Source: Oxyruncus cristatus (Eukaryota > Chordata > Aves > Passeriformes > Cotingidae). From it: DNA of 64,000 bases. Location of the stretch: positions 250,404 through 314,403 of the forward strand of contig VXAY01002386.1 in assembly GCA_013399855.1 (NCBI GenBank), in the 5' to 3' direction. The translations under genes and the position numbers were made by a program. Below are positions 24,900-37,990 of this stretch, in pieces (the stretch's first letter is position 1; each line of letters starts with the position of its first letter). The notes beneath the pieces were generated by a model that saw only the letters and a program-made list of their open reading frames with translations, did no database searches and was not told the DNA's origin.

Positions 24900-25425
24900 T
24901 TTTCTCCCTCTCTTCTGCACTAGTGAGACCACATCTGGAGTGCTGTATCCAATTCTGAGATCTGCAGTACACATCAGCCAGAATGTGGCATAACAGTTCA
25001 TGTGGAAGGGTGCACAGGGAGGCCGCCTCTTTGAAGGAGGAACATACCATTGGCCAGGTGGAGAGGCTTGAAGTCCACGTAACCCAGCAACCAGGCATGT
25101 CCTCTGACCCTCTGTGCAAACTAAGGACACTCAGTGCTACCTGAACCTCAGAGCAGGATGGTGGGCACTCATTTGAGAGCAAAGGCTGCAGCTTCAGCTG
25201 GGGCTCTGCATCATCTGCCCCAGCAACGGCTGATGCCTCCACCCAGAGGGAGCTGCCCAAGGCTGAGACTGCAGTGCAGAGCTGCAGAAAGTGCCTGGAT
25301 CTTTCTCTGGGGCAGATGGAGGGACCAGACCTGCCTGCAAAAGGTGTGCCCAGTGGGAGGACCTTCTGCAGCAGGTGGCTGAGCTGCAGGAAGCAGTGAA
25401 AAGGTTTCAGAAAGTGACCTATGTT
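24900..25425 (+). mobile_element. Scrambled CR1 remnants, including a probable ORF1 piece
   Basis: 24905-24957 encodes [16 protein letters not shown] sequence (late CR1 ORF2). From about 25000 the plus strand has a REAASLKEEHTIGQVERLE reading. From 25327 it has ACKRCAQWEDLLQQVAELQE, which resembles the zinc-knuckle plus coiled-coil start of avian CR1 ORF1. The base composition is distinctly richer in G and C than the surrounding intron. The order (late ORF2, then ORF1) is not that of one element. The ORF1 attribution is tentative. Confidence 0.55.
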
Positions 25426-28400
25426 TCTAAACACACTGAATGTTCAGTTCAAGCACAAAATATGAAATCGAAACAAAACCAAAAGGCAGGTTTTTTTATA
25501 CTCTTTATGAGAATCCATTTTCTTATTTGAGTTATTCCAGCTAGTTTGCCACTCAGAATGATTTAACTAGCTGATTCTAATGTTCCATTTTTTTGTTTTC
25601 AATTTTAATTGCATATACCAGAATTTATATGCATTAGTTTGATGTAATGCGTCTCTTAGGGGAGTATTTTTGAGGCTGAATAACAGATGTAGTGATTTAC
25701 CTGTGTAAAACTGTAACAGCTGGATTGATGGAACTGGGATTAAGGCTTACAGAGAACAAACATCAGACAGGCATACACTGCAAAAACTTTCCTACATTAT
25801 AGTGGCAAATGTGATGATAATTTTACAAAATTTTCAATTTCTATAGAAAAGGCAGTAAACATAACTGTGTATAGCTGTATACACAGTCCTTCTAAAAGTA
25901 ATTACAATTTTGATTCAAAATGTATTGAATATACTTAATGTCCTACAGTATTTCCAGTTCTACGCAACGCAACATCTATTTGGTATGGTTCATGTATATG
26001 CTGACTTGAAAAACAAGTATAGAGTATGTAAAATATTAATTTTAAAATCACATCTAAATGTGTTGTCTTTAGCAATTTATAAATTCATGTTATGGAATAA
26101 CAATTCTTAAATGTATCTGAGACTGCTTTCACTGTTAAACTTCAAACAGTTTTAAAAAGGTGAGGTGTGATGAGGTGTGATAAGGTTTTGACAATACTGC
26201 ACCAAGATGGCTCAAGTTATCTACCAAAACACTTTTCCATTTATGATTCATCACATAACTGATTATGTTGGAAGTCAGTATTGCAAGTATGAAGCTTGGG
26301 CTACACAATGTACCTACTCAGACACAAAACCTGCTGCTCAGATGTTTCCAAATCATAAAAAATTCTCTGTATTTGTTGGTAACTAGTAATATTAGAAACA
26401 ATACCAAGACATCAGAAAATTAGCAATTTTTTTGGTTTACTGATTTAATGCAATCTTCAATAATACTTGCATATAATGCAGAGCACCCAGCACCTATAAT
26501 ACTAATAAAAAGATGACTTGAAAATAGGCACTAATATGAAAACTTACATATCTCTAGAATAATGAAATTAAATAGGTAAACATTATGACTCAAAATAAAC
26601 CAACAGATTGTATGGATGATGATTTACATATTCATTTAAAAAGCATTTTAAGAATGCACATGCATTAAAAAACTTTGTAGAATAGTTCAAACAACTGTTT
26701 TTCTCTTCCTTGGAAAGAGGAAGTAGGAGTGCAGGTAAAATCATGGACACCAATAATATAATCATGTAGTTTGCAGTTAGCACATTACATCTTGCCAAAG
26801 TTTCCATGTGGAGGTACAAAAACATGTTGAGGACTTTCACAGTTCAGAATGTGCCATCTGCTTTTGAAGGTGGAAGACCAAATAATAAACTTCAGCTGCT
26901 TCTGTACCACTGCATGGTCTAGTCAAGAGCTGGCCAAACAACATTTACTGAATAATGTATTTAACAAATAAACTGTTTTAAAGACAGCTAAAGGTGCCCT
27001 TCTCAGCCATGGGTAAATACTCACATTTATTCTACTAATTAGAGGGTGACAGAAAACTGGAAACAACTACATTCAATATGTTCACTTGGAAGATACATGA
27101 AATGTTAATGTACATAATACTGTAAACTAGCTCTGTGGGGATGGGCACTATGTTCATTAAATTCTTCGGGTAAATAAAATGGAAAAGAGTGATGCTATCA
27201 TATACAGGCAAGATTTTAATTAATGCTTGCCTAGAATCTCCAAAACAGAAAAGGATCCAGTGTTTTCCATTACTGTGTGGAAAAGACAATCTAAACTTCT
27301 TAAGGAAATATAATTTAAAAAATATCATTTAGGGAAGAAAAGTGTAAGATTTCTATAAAATATCAGTATTCCTACTCTAAAAGCTAAAATTCATCCCACT
27401 ATAAAGAAAAATCAAAATCCTGGTGACTTAATTATCTCAATCTTTGCTTGTAAAATTTACTTTCCTTCAACCACTGAATTGAAGAAACATCATCTGATCC
27501 CACAACAGTCACATCACTTCAACGACAAAGTAGAGCAAATTTTGCATCAGCCAAATGTAGTTCAGAGCCCAGATGTGGAATGAAATGCATTTGAACTAAT
27601 GTTCTTTGAATAACTTTAAGGAACAAATCCATAAAACTAATCCAAACTACATTTCAAGTATGTTCTCAAAGCTTTAACTAAAAAGATCAATACAATTTCA
27701 ACTATGAAATCACAGAAAATTAAACTGGAAGAAATATACATTCTCAAATCAGTAATCAAATAATTCTAAAACAAATGGAAATGGAAACAATGAATGAAAC
27801 TGCATTTAAACGCATTTCTAATTGCTTTAGTCAAGACAAAAAAAAAGAAACATTTTGAGTTTTACTGACTTTTTTCTATGAAGCTTTCATTTCACAAGGA
27901 CCATAAGACAATGACTGGAAATTTATAACTCACTTAATCTTCATCAGGTCTGAAAAAAATGGCCTAACCTAAGGAAACCAATCATATCATTATGAGAAAG
28001 GAATAGCTAGCTGTAAACTATGAGAATGTACTAGTTTCTTGCACATGGTGGATTTAGAAATAAAAGTAAGTCTGTGAAAGAGACAATCTGCTTCTGTGGA
28101 CATTATTGGATGTGTTAATTGTGGTATTTAACCAGGGGAGTTATAGTTGCATCCAGAACTGGAATAACTGTCAAATACGATTTTAAAGACTAATTCAAAG
28201 TCACATGTAACAGAACTATTGTTCACCAATTGGCAAGTTTTCAAACAGTAACAAAAAAAGATATTTATTCTAGTCTTTGTCTCTTTCCCTGCATTACAGG
28301 GAAACTCCCCTACACATTAATTTTGCAGGTAAAACATACAGGTAGAATTATATATCTCCAACAGCCACTGAGAACACAAATCAGTGGTTTTGTCATGAAT

Positions 28401-30198
28401 CCATATTTTGTCGCCTATGATACAAGATCTTGGGGGGCCATAAATGCCTTCTAAAGTTTGCTTTCTCCTTTGGCAGGGGTTAGGGATGATTGCTGAAGGA
28501 TCATAATTTTATTGCTGCTTGGTGAAGGATATACTGCTTTCTCTACATTTTAGAAGAACTTGCAAGAATAATCACTAGTCGTTTTGAAGACCAAGACTAT
28601 AAACTCAAATGCATGTAAATCTCTGCCAGTCATAGTCTACAATCATACCTTGCAAGTTATTTAGTATGCCACTCTTTCAAAGATAGCAGTATAAAATAGC
28701 AATAAACAAAGGTAATGTGTAAATTGAACTGACATTACTTTTTAGTGCAACAACATGCAGAATGAATCCATAAATACACAGGTGTTAATATTGAGTTAGA
28801 AAAAGTAGGAAATAAATTTATTTTTCACTATGAACTTGAACTCTATAACTAGAATCAATCTCTTCATTGCCATTTAGCTGCATTTGTTGATAAGATATTA
28901 TTAGGCTTTGAAATCTGCACAGCATTTTAATGCCTTAATCTTACGAAGCAGGGGCAGTGCTACCACAGCTGCTACAGTGCCGACAATCAGCTGACCAATG
29001 TCTCACACAAGAGTAGTCTCTGAGATTAAAAAATCCCTTAGAGTAGTTTACTAGTATGGAACTGTATACCTCTATCAAGTACTTTCCCAGGGGAAAAAAC
29101 TCTATATATGCCAAATCATAAGGAGAGAAAGGGATAGAATTTCCTTTGTAAATTTAATATACTTTTACAACCTGTACAAAAATCCTAAAATAAATACACT
29201 GTCAGCTAATAAGTAATTCGATTTGAATGTATGCTATGTGACTTTGCTTCATAAATACTAGATGTTAACACAAAAACTACATAAAAGGAAAAAAATTACT
29301 GTTTTAAATGGAGCATAAGAGTAATGTATAGACCTGTGGCTGAGAAGAAATATGAGATGGAAATGAAACAGTTTCTTAAATGGCAGAGCCTTCCTTATAT
29401 TCAAAAGATGATTTGTATTTTAACAACATTGTTTCTAAAAGAAATGGTAAATCTTATTGGGTAAGGATACAACCTAACCCCCCACTCCGCCCCGAACAGT
29501 CTCTTTTTCCCTGTATCAATCTACTCCATATACTGAGATCAATAAACTTCCATCATTTTAGAATTTATCAACATTTACATTATAGAGAAACAGCTCAAAA
29601 GGCAAGCACACAAAATCTTAAGATTATGCTTTTATTTTCCTGTTTTCATAGTAAGAGGCAATTTTGAGAAGTCTGATGTGCATGTTTCAAGGCAAATTTT
29701 GCAGTCTCCTTCACATATCATCCTCTAACTGCAAAAATAGTCCTAGCTAGAAGTACCTTTAATTTAATAATTTGTGCAGTAAGTTCCCTCAACTCACAAA
29801 TATTTCCAGTTCAGGTGCAGCAATTATATCTGATACTTCAACTATGTAAGAAATAAAATCATCACAGTAATTTGAAATTTTGTATGGGTGTCAGAATTAT
29901 TTCTAAAATGATTTTGAAGATTTAATATTTTACCAGTTTTTAAACATTACTAGTATAAACGTAACACAACATTTATATTTGTTTATTTACATTTCTTCTT
30001 GTTTACTTTTTACCTAGTTTGCACATATGAAACTCCATGACTAGAAAAGAGTTAATCCATTACCAAGCCATGATACCAATACCTCTTTGAAAATGATACA
30101 TTAACCATTCTATTGTGTGTACTAGGTGAAAAATGACAGTACTGGTCAGCCAGCATTGTATAATGCTGACAGTACAGTTGCATATCTAGATATGACAG
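25426..30198. other. AT-rich intronic DNA
   Basis: No repeat or exon recognised. A 10-bp direct duplication (tgaggtgtga, about 26161-26180) is the only local structure noted. The next EYS exon was searched for by eye and not seen. Confidence 0.5.
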
Positions 30199-30262
30199 CT
30201 TATAGAATCATATTGTAGTTTGGAAAAGACTTGGCAAATCATCAAGTCCACCCAGCACTGAG
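30199..30262 (-). mobile_element. Short CR1 3'-end fragment
   Basis: The plus strand reads tatagaatcatattgtagtt then tggaaaagacttggcaaatc and atcaagtccacccagc, the reverse complement of a divergent CR1 terminus. Only about 60 bp can be recognised. Confidence 0.7.
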
Positions 30263-30714
30263 AGATATTGTTAGTATGCCCATTTTTAATTTTTCTTCTT
30301 AAACAATAAATCAGTCCTATATTTAGCACTAGAATTCTGACAACAAATTTAATTTATTGAATGTGTAAATTAATAAGCATAAATTATGAGTTTCCCTTCT
30401 GTAACCTCCGATGTTATATTTGAAATGTTTCAGTTCTGAACACAACTTCATTTGTATCTGTAAAAGTATTTGGAGATTGAAAGATTCATAAATTCTCCAA
30501 AGGACTGAAATAATCTTAAATTTTATTGTGAACTAAAATGTATTTTTAATCAAGGAGACTATCTTATGAAAAAGGTTTCCAAATATGTGTACAGTTTTGC
30601 TTTCCAATATGACTTGTTTTTATTGTGGAAAAAAAAAAAGAAGTAGAATTACACTTTATTGCTCAATATATATGACTAAAACTCTTTTAGTGTAACCCAG
30701 TGGTAAATTCTTAC

Positions 30715-30868
30715 CTTATTGTGATAGGGACAAGTATACCCTTGCTAACAGATTGGTTGATGGACACAGTCAGAATGTTCTGAGAGTTTCCACAGCTGAA
30801 TCGAACAATTGGTTTTCCTTCCACAAGATACAAGTGAAGAAACTGTTCTCCAAAATTCCTTTCACTAG
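30715..30868 (-). CDS. EYS: EYS exon, central part of the same laminin G-like domain
   Basis: Seen: a 154-bp exon on the minus strand. The acceptor tract reads tttttgttttcaaag and the donor is GTAAGA directly below 30715. It enters in phase 1, matching the exit phase of the exon at 38155-37991, and leaves in phase 2. The joined reading gives NGTILYT then SERNFGEQFLHLYLVEGKP, then CGNSQNILTVS and VPITIR. The run CGNSQNILTVS followed by PITIR matches what I recall of human EYS in the laminin G domain that precedes its C-terminal EGF/laminin G alternation. LHLYLVEGKPIVRF is the usual laminin G strand pattern (hydrophobic strand, acidic turn, hydrophobic strand). The next exon, which should carry the rest of the domain, was not found in the 30.7 kb downstream and probably lies outside the window. 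An alternative acceptor three bases into the exon (ctag) would break the phase and is disfavoured. Confidence 0.88.
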
Positions 30869-31754
30869 CTTTGAAAACAAAAATGGAGATAGTCACACTT
30901 CTGAAAGTGTAGGACCTCAAAAAACTATTTCACAGTACTGGCACACCATTGCCAACCACAATGCCTATGTGACATTGAGGACTCTTATCCATATACAGGA
31001 CTCTTCTTGAGTGACTGTGAGATAAAACACCAAACCCCGTATCAAATGATAACAGTTAAAAGTAAAAGAAAATAATGAAAAGACAAAATTTACTTAATAC
31101 CACTGTAGTTGTGTAATTCTTACAGAGGTCTTTACATTACTTGAAGATGAACTTCTCTCTATATAAAGCAGTATCAGTAAGGTGACAGATGTGACAATAA
31201 AATTAAATCACATTCATTCAGATTTTCAAATTAGTTATAGAAAACAGAAATTATAGCAGAACACCTCTTTCTTACAATATCTGTTAAGATTATGAAAAAT
31301 TCACCTTTCCCAATTGATGATACGTTTCAGACTTGGTAAGAACAAAAATTATCTACAAAACATCACACATACTATATTATTTGCACAGTTTAAACTAAGA
31401 ATAAAAAGATGCTTAAGTTCACTTCCCCTAAATAGTATATTATAAGTTGTAAATAGGACAGCATAATATTTGTATTTAAACAATCAATGGCACATGGTTC
31501 ATCTACAAAAAAAATGAACTGATACCTATAGTAGTAAATTATATTGAGTGAGTAATTTTTTATGAATTTGCCCTTTGAATTTAAGTGTATTTGTTTCTGA
31601 TAGAAGGTAAGACACATTTCCTGTTTACAAGTTTTACTCCCCTTTAAGACAAACTCTTAAAATGTTATTCTCTTTTTTTCACTATATTTAACTGAAGTTA
31701 AAACTCAATAGCTGAGTCATGAAATTGAATTTACTCCATATATTTGTTTGATGT

Positions 31755-32015
31755 ACTACCACCCGTGAGTAGGAGGCCCCAGGTCCTGGCATGGGTATCA
31801 GATAGGTGGGAGATTTATGCTGGTATTTGGAGAACCCCGACTGTGGAGTGCCTGGGGAATGGGTGTGTGAGCGTTGAGTGAATGTGTTCCTGAGCCAAGT
31901 GAGCAGGAGGCCCCTGTGATGGGTCAGAAGGTCTGGAATCTGGGCTGAGTTTCAGCAGCTGGGTAGGAGGGAGTCCCAGTCATGGAGATGTTGGAGGGGG
32001 CCACGACTTAGAACA
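31755..32015. other. GC-rich patch with repeated 'gagYaggaggcccc' motif, origin unknown
   Basis: About 260 bp of G-rich sequence sits in AT-rich intron. The motif gtgagtaggaggcccc recurs as gtgagcaggaggcccct and, weakly, as gggtaggagggagtccc, at irregular spacing. No reading frame is convincing. It could be a fragment of an unrecognised repeat or a decayed minisatellite. Confidence 0.5.
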
Positions 32016-33074
32016 TGCCTTAACCTTTTTATTCTGAGAGGTAAAAAGAATGCAGGTGCACTTGGGACTTAGAAATCCTACTAATTTGTAAAGAGAAAAT
32101 TATCACCTTTAATTTGGAGGACAAAACAAAAAGAAAACAAAAATCTTTTAGAATATAGAGAGAGCAACAGTGTCTCCAACTGCCTGATCATTTCCTTTTG
32201 TCTAGTTCATAGTAGAAACAGTTCACAACTGCCTCCTCAAGAGCAGCTTTCTAGTCAACATAGCATTTCTTCAGTCTGTTACAAATCCTGATGACCTGAA
32301 AGTCTTTTATGCTTAGACATATTTTGTATTCTGAATACCTAATTAAATCCAAAGCTATTTTAATTTGACTGGATTTTATGCCTTTGGCTTTTATGATTTC
32401 CTTCTACAATAGTCGAATAATTCTCTTTCAAAATGTATTGCCCTATCACTGTTAAAAGAGTCACTGCTTTTTAACCCTTACTATTAAGATATACACATAT
32501 ATTGAATCATTAGTTTCCTTATCTTCTCCCCTCTCTGCACATGCTGTTCCTGACATTTCCAATTTCTACCAGTAGGTAAATCTCTGTTACATTGAATTCA
32601 GAGACAATAAAATGGGAGAGAGTTGTGAATGTATATACTAACAACATGCCTTGAAAAAGTGAAGTTACAGATCAACAGCTTTTTTCTCTTCTTCCAGTGA
32701 GTCACTCTGTCCATTCCCATTGCCCACTAGTGAAAACCTGGAAGAAGGTCCTCATTATTACCAGTAAATTAAAAAAACTCAGATCCCCCAAAGGCAGCAT
32801 TATTACTTGAAACCTCAGTGAACATTACTGCTTGAAGTCCAGGAGTGCTTTTAAATCACACTTACAGGTGACTAATAGCATTCTTCATATTATTTGCTAA
32901 GTGTTATGAGATCATTTGAAAGGAGTGTCCTTTAAATCTTTCTATAGTGAACATGGGGAGGCAATGTAGAAGAGCATATAATACCTAGCATATGGGTTGG
33001 GAAGTTACCTTCAAAGCAAAAGCCCGAGTCCTAAACAAAACAGTTGGGTTCTGGGAACAGACAGAGATCAGGAA

Positions 33075-33460
33075 CCATCTGAGAAAAAATCTTGTTGAAT
33101 ATCTGAGAACTGACCCAAAGCAGAAACTATGACTTTGAATTCATGCAGGTTGAAAAGCCATATGAACCCTACATTGGTGCCAACGTCAGACTGAGGTATT
33201 TTCTAAAAGTGACAATCGTGAGGCAGCTGTCAGACTTGGTGAAGGAATATGATCTCATTGTCCACCAGTTTGCTACCTACCCAGATGTAAACAGCTCTAT
33301 CAAGATAGAAGTGGGCATTGAGGACTGTCTCCATATAGAGTTTGAATACGACAAGTCATGTCTGAATACCTTGACCTTAGTAGAGATTATGTGAGGGGAT
33401 CAGGACAAAGAAACCAGACCTCAGCAATCATCCTTTCACAGAAAACTTCAAGGTGGAAGG
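33075..33460 (+). pseudogene. VPS26A: Retrocopy fragment of VPS26A (retromer subunit), internally deleted
   Basis: Seen: from 33107 the plus strand reads ELTQSRNYDFEFMQVEKPY and continues EPYIGANVRLRYFLKV, DLVKEYDLIVHQFATYPDV and KIEVGIEDCLHIEFEYDKS with no interruption. This matches the central arrestin-like region of VPS26A; the IGANVRLRYFLKVTIV stretch fits VPS26A rather than VPS26B. After DKS (about 33357) the frame jumps to LNTLTLV, then a stop at 33392. The DNA that follows still resembles the later VPS26A segment encoding FLNLVLVDEED..QQEIILWRK, so roughly 100 codons appear deleted at the join. Upstream to about 33075 similarity is weak and frameshifted. Known: VPS26A is a core retromer subunit for endosome-to-Golgi recycling. 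Inference: an intronless, truncated, deleted copy on the opposite strand to EYS is a processed pseudogene. No poly-A tail or TSD is visible. The family call is secure; the extent after 33372 is tentative. Confidence 0.82.
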
Positions 33461-35928
33461 TTATTTTTGTAGTTCAGTATGATGACAGGCAAGTGGTCAC
33501 TGGGTTCAAATGACTGCCTATCACCTAAAAACCAGATTTAGATTCCCATTAAACTATGGGGTGATGCTTTATTAAGCAAAAACCTATTTTGACATGGAGG
33601 AGGGATATCGTGAAATGTTCTGCTTGAGAATGCCAGCTGAAATAGGAGACAAATAGACTACAACTGAAATACCTGTAGTGCCCATCTTTAGTTTCAGAAG
33701 GGAAAGTAGAATATGGGTAGATCTGGAGAGCAAAGCTTCTGAGCACACAGGAAATAATTTAGGAGCATAACTTGTGAAAATGGAGTTGTTGTCCTTAAGG
33801 AATGCTATAAACCTGGGCTGTGATATCTGAAATCCAATTGTCAGAAGTTATAGACTACCATCTACAGAAGAAGTTAAACAATCTGTCCTTGGAGGGATTG
33901 TCAGCAGCATTATGCCTACGCTGTTAAAAGTGAAAATGATGAAGTAAAACTTTACAGCCTCATCAGTTTTTATGACCACTTACAATTTATGTTGCTTTGT
34001 GGCTAAATATCACAATTTGTTTTGACATGTTGATGAAATTAAATCACACAAACAAGTAAAATCATTAAGGAATAGAATAAAGAGTGTATGAATGCATACT
34101 GTGTTCAACCAATAAATAGGTCTCAAATGATGGCTAATCTTTATTGGCACAAATGTAATAGTTGTGTATATATTAAAACATTTTCTCCTGACGTATTTAA
34201 ACAGAAATTTCTCACATTCTACCAACAATTTTTACATGAGGTAACTGCAAAAAGGCCAGATAGTTTTAGTCCATTTACTGTTACCATTAATATGTTTCTT
34301 AAATACATACTGAAATAATGAAAACATTATATTTTTCTTAATATTAACACAGATGATGGTTTATAGTCTACTAAAAATAGTGTGCAAAGCCACTCCTCTT
34401 GCATTAGTTTCTTTGTCTCTGACATATAAAGTAGTTTTCTATAAATCTCATATGAGATTTTGTGATTCTGTAATATCTCTTTCCCCATGTTTCTAACAGG
34501 CAGTCTATTTTTGGCTGCCTCTACAAACAACAGTTAGTCCTCAGGATTCGTTACGTTCAACCAAACATTGATAAAATCCTTGCTAATAAAGGCATCATAT
34601 AGGAAAATTACTTTCAACAACAGTATGATGTGATTTAATAAAGTGACATGCCTAGCACATTTGCTGATTCTGCCCATTGGCTGGCCTATTAGGTAGGCTT
34701 CTTTTCTTTATATATGTGGGGGTTTTTTTCTTATATATATATTTCTATACATATATAAATGCACTAACTGTTAAAATGTATTTCAACAATGCATTGAAAT
34801 TTCAGAGCATTCACTAAGTTTTATTTTATGATTCTGACTTTAATAATCTTCCTTTGCATACTTTCCATTTCAAATCTATTTGTATATCAATAGCATCTTG
34901 TCTGAGATTTCTCACTGTGATTAAATGTTTACTAGTTATCTGCCAGAGAAACAGATGTAACCTCATCACCACCTGGTAATAACAGGTGTGTTTGTAAAAT
35001 GTGTAATCTGAAGGTGGACTAATTTAAAAAAAAAAATAATAAAAATCTGTAACTATTTGCTAGTAAAATACACCTAAAAGAAGCAGATCACAGTGATAAC
35101 CTTCCTATTAAAAAAATTATTTTGACAAAAAGAATTTTTTACTTTATGAATGTCTAAAACTTATTGTAACCTTAATTATGAAGCTATTGTTAACATGCGT
35201 ATATTAACAGAATCTGAAAATTTTGGGAATATTAGCTCTTTTAATTCTGCAGTTCTTTTACCTAGTGAGTGCACAAGCCTCAAGTTACTTTCTGCTGACA
35301 GTTCATTCCTCAGATGTTTGATGGTAACATAGCTTCAAAAAAGCAGCAGTAGAAGCACAAGTTGTACTACTATTAAAAAGAGAACAGCTGACAACAGCAG
35401 CTCCTCTTTTGAAGTCGTTAGAAGGGAAAATGAAAGACAGAGCAAGGAGCAAAAAATGCAGATGAAAGAAGAACAGAGGGAGCATGTGAGGGAACTTATA
35501 AAGGATATACTTATCTGACAGAAGAGGTTGGGGCCTGCATACAGAAATAATTAAAATAATTTAAAAATTCCAGATAATCTGTATAGGCACATAGTGTTCA
35601 TTAAACACTAGAGAGACTTTTATTTACAAATTTAAATAATATTGTGTTTTAAATTCATGTAAAACTAAATAAGAATATTGATATGGACTATCATAACAAA
35701 TATTTTTATTATTTGGGAAGGAATCTAATTATCAGAGAGTAAAAGTAAAAAAAGTAAAAAAAAAAAAAAGGAAAAGAAGCTGGGGGACAAACCCTGATAA
35801 AGTCTAGGTAGAACTGTTAAGCGAAACAGCAACTAATGTTAAATACAGTATTAGAGTTCTACAAGATATGCAGTTGACCATTACTTTCTGTGCCTGTGTT
35901 TCACAGCCAGCAAGAGATCTAATATTTT

Positions 35929-35957
35929 TTCTTTTTTTTTCTTTTTTTTTTTTTTTT
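35929..35957. repeat. Poly-T tract
   Basis: T run interrupted by two C bases. Confidence 0.9.
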
Positions 35958-36515
35958 AATCTTAACAGAAATCTAAGCTTAGTAGAAAACCTATTAGTTA
36001 CCAAAGAGTGGAGTTTTTCAAATTAGTTAAATCCCATTTTAAGGATAAAAAGGGGAATGCGAATGCAAGTATGGTGTGCTACTGGGAACCAACGAAGCAA
36101 AAGTGAGTGAAACAACTGCTTGAAAACACATAAAAGTTATCCCAGGGTCCTGGAGCTACCTTAGCTCAATGTTAGGGTGAGAACTGAACTCATACCATTC
36201 ATCCTTATCCTCCCTTCTTCCTTCTCTCTGGATTCAGGAAAGGACAAGAAGGGAGCTGTGCCATTGCCCATGGAGGTCTCAGATGCGTGTAAACAGAAAG
36301 TAAAAAACTGCATGATTCTCCACTAATACCATTCTATCTTTCCAGAAAGTGGAAAGATGATTCTTCTAAAGAACGTGAAGTTCTCAAATACTGCTGCAAA
36401 CACCTCAAAAATACCATATTAATGATTTTCCACAGGTGATATGACGGAATAGCTGAACCACTATTAGGTTGCATGCAGAATGAGTACATGATCTAGAAAA
36501 GAAAATGGAGGGTGG

Positions 36516-36568
36516 TTTTTTTTTTTTTTTGGTTTTTTTTTTTTTTTGTTTTTTTTTTTTTTTTTTTT
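36516..36568. repeat. Long interrupted poly-T tract
   Basis: About 53 bp of T broken by GG and G. If read on minus it is a poly-A run, but no retrocopy is recognisable next to it. Confidence 0.95.
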
Positions 36569-37990
36569 GGTCACAGAGATGCTTACTTAGGGCTTATGTG
36601 TCTATAGCAAGCTTTACTTTAACTCTGGCTGAAAGCCAATTACTTTGCAGTGATGAGACAAACAAAATCACTAAATGCCGAATATATTCAAAGTACATTC
36701 AGTGACCTTCCTTGAATTCTTCTTCAAGGACGAATAACTCCTCTTGAAATTGAAATAACTAACAAGTATAAAACACTTCAACATAAAGAACTGCCACATA
36801 ACCAGTTATCCATGATTCTTAGCAAATTCTGCAGCATTGTAGCTTAGGCAACTGCAGCAACAGCTCAAGTATAACACACAAGGACTCGGATACTATTTTG
36901 AAAAGCAATAAACATAAATGTTCAATTTGGGGGGACAGTGTTTGACATCTAAATAAAATGTAATACAAATAATAATAAAAGGCATAACTAAATAATGCCC
37001 AGAAGCTCATATTACTTTTAACCCTAGCTTACAAATATGTATGTATTGCAGGTGAATACACATATATTATTTCCTTATTAATGTAAAACCAACAAAAATG
37101 ATCAAAATTATTTGTGTTATATCAATAAGATTTCTTTGTGTAGAGAAACCCTAGGAAGCTGCAGTGAACTGAGAATGCTCCTAATGATTTTGCCTATCTT
37201 GAGTAAATTTATTAAATAAACATATTTTTCTATTTCTTCTTGGGTTCAGGAAGAAATCACCTCACTTTCCATGTTTTCTATTTGGACAGAAATTGCAAGA
37301 TAAAATATACAATAAAATACTCAACTAGCAGAGAAGGCTGTTTTTTCTTGCTGACTAGTGACAATCATACTTCTGTCTAAGTAAGTTTATGCCATATATT
37401 GAGGAATGAAATATGCAGGAAAGAAGCAACTTTTTTATGTAGTATTAACAGGCATACGTCCAGATCTGGAATTAACTCTCTGGGGACCACAAAAGAATCC
37501 TCTGAAGTGTGAAATCACAGTAAATACTGTGAAATATGGTAAAATTGCAGAACTTCAGATAGCTCTGTAAATCAAGAATTCAGAACCAGGATCAAAATTA
37601 TAATAAGCGAGACTCAACCCAACTCTGGAGAAGCTGTTTCTCTGTAATAAGTTGTTCAAAACTTCTTGAACATTTGTATTTTAGAGCTTTAACACTTACA
37701 ACTGGAGTCATATGCTTACTATGTTCTTTTTTTTTCAGGAAGCAGCATTTTCAGTTGTAAGTTATGTTTTGCTCAATGAGTCATAAATTAAAGACCTTTC
37801 CAGAGGAACACAAGGAACAATGGTTAGAATTTTATAATGTATCATGCATTAGAATACCAAAAGGCTTCTACTGCATTTTAATGAACCCTTTTGCTTTTGA
37901 AGAGGAACTGCCAGCTGATGTACACTAAAGTTAATAAGGACCTGAAGGAACTAAAACTGATACTTAGCTTCAAGTATCATTGGTACTCAC

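Larger units (their letters stand above)
30869..37990 (-). other. EYS: EYS intron of 7.1 kb between the two exons
   Basis: The interval is bounded by a donor (GTGAGT, 37990-37985) and an acceptor (caaag, 30873-30869) on the minus strand. It holds a plus-strand (antisense to EYS) VPS26A-derived pseudogene at 33075-33460, a GC-rich G-run patch at 31755-32015, and poly-A or poly-T tracts near 35755, 35929-35957 and 36516-36568. The remainder is AT-rich DNA in which I see no further exon. Open frames within it carry no recognisable protein family. Confidence 0.75.

Noticed and set aside
24856..25434. 192-residue minus-strand open frame
   Set aside because: It lies antisense to plus-strand CR1 remnants. 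Its residues show no domain, while the plus strand gives CR1-like readings.
28920..29020. Minus-strand reading LIVGTVAAVVALPLLRKIKA, like a membrane segment
   Set aside because: It is a short frame with a stop just before it and no acceptor, donor or homologous family that I recognise. Probably chance.
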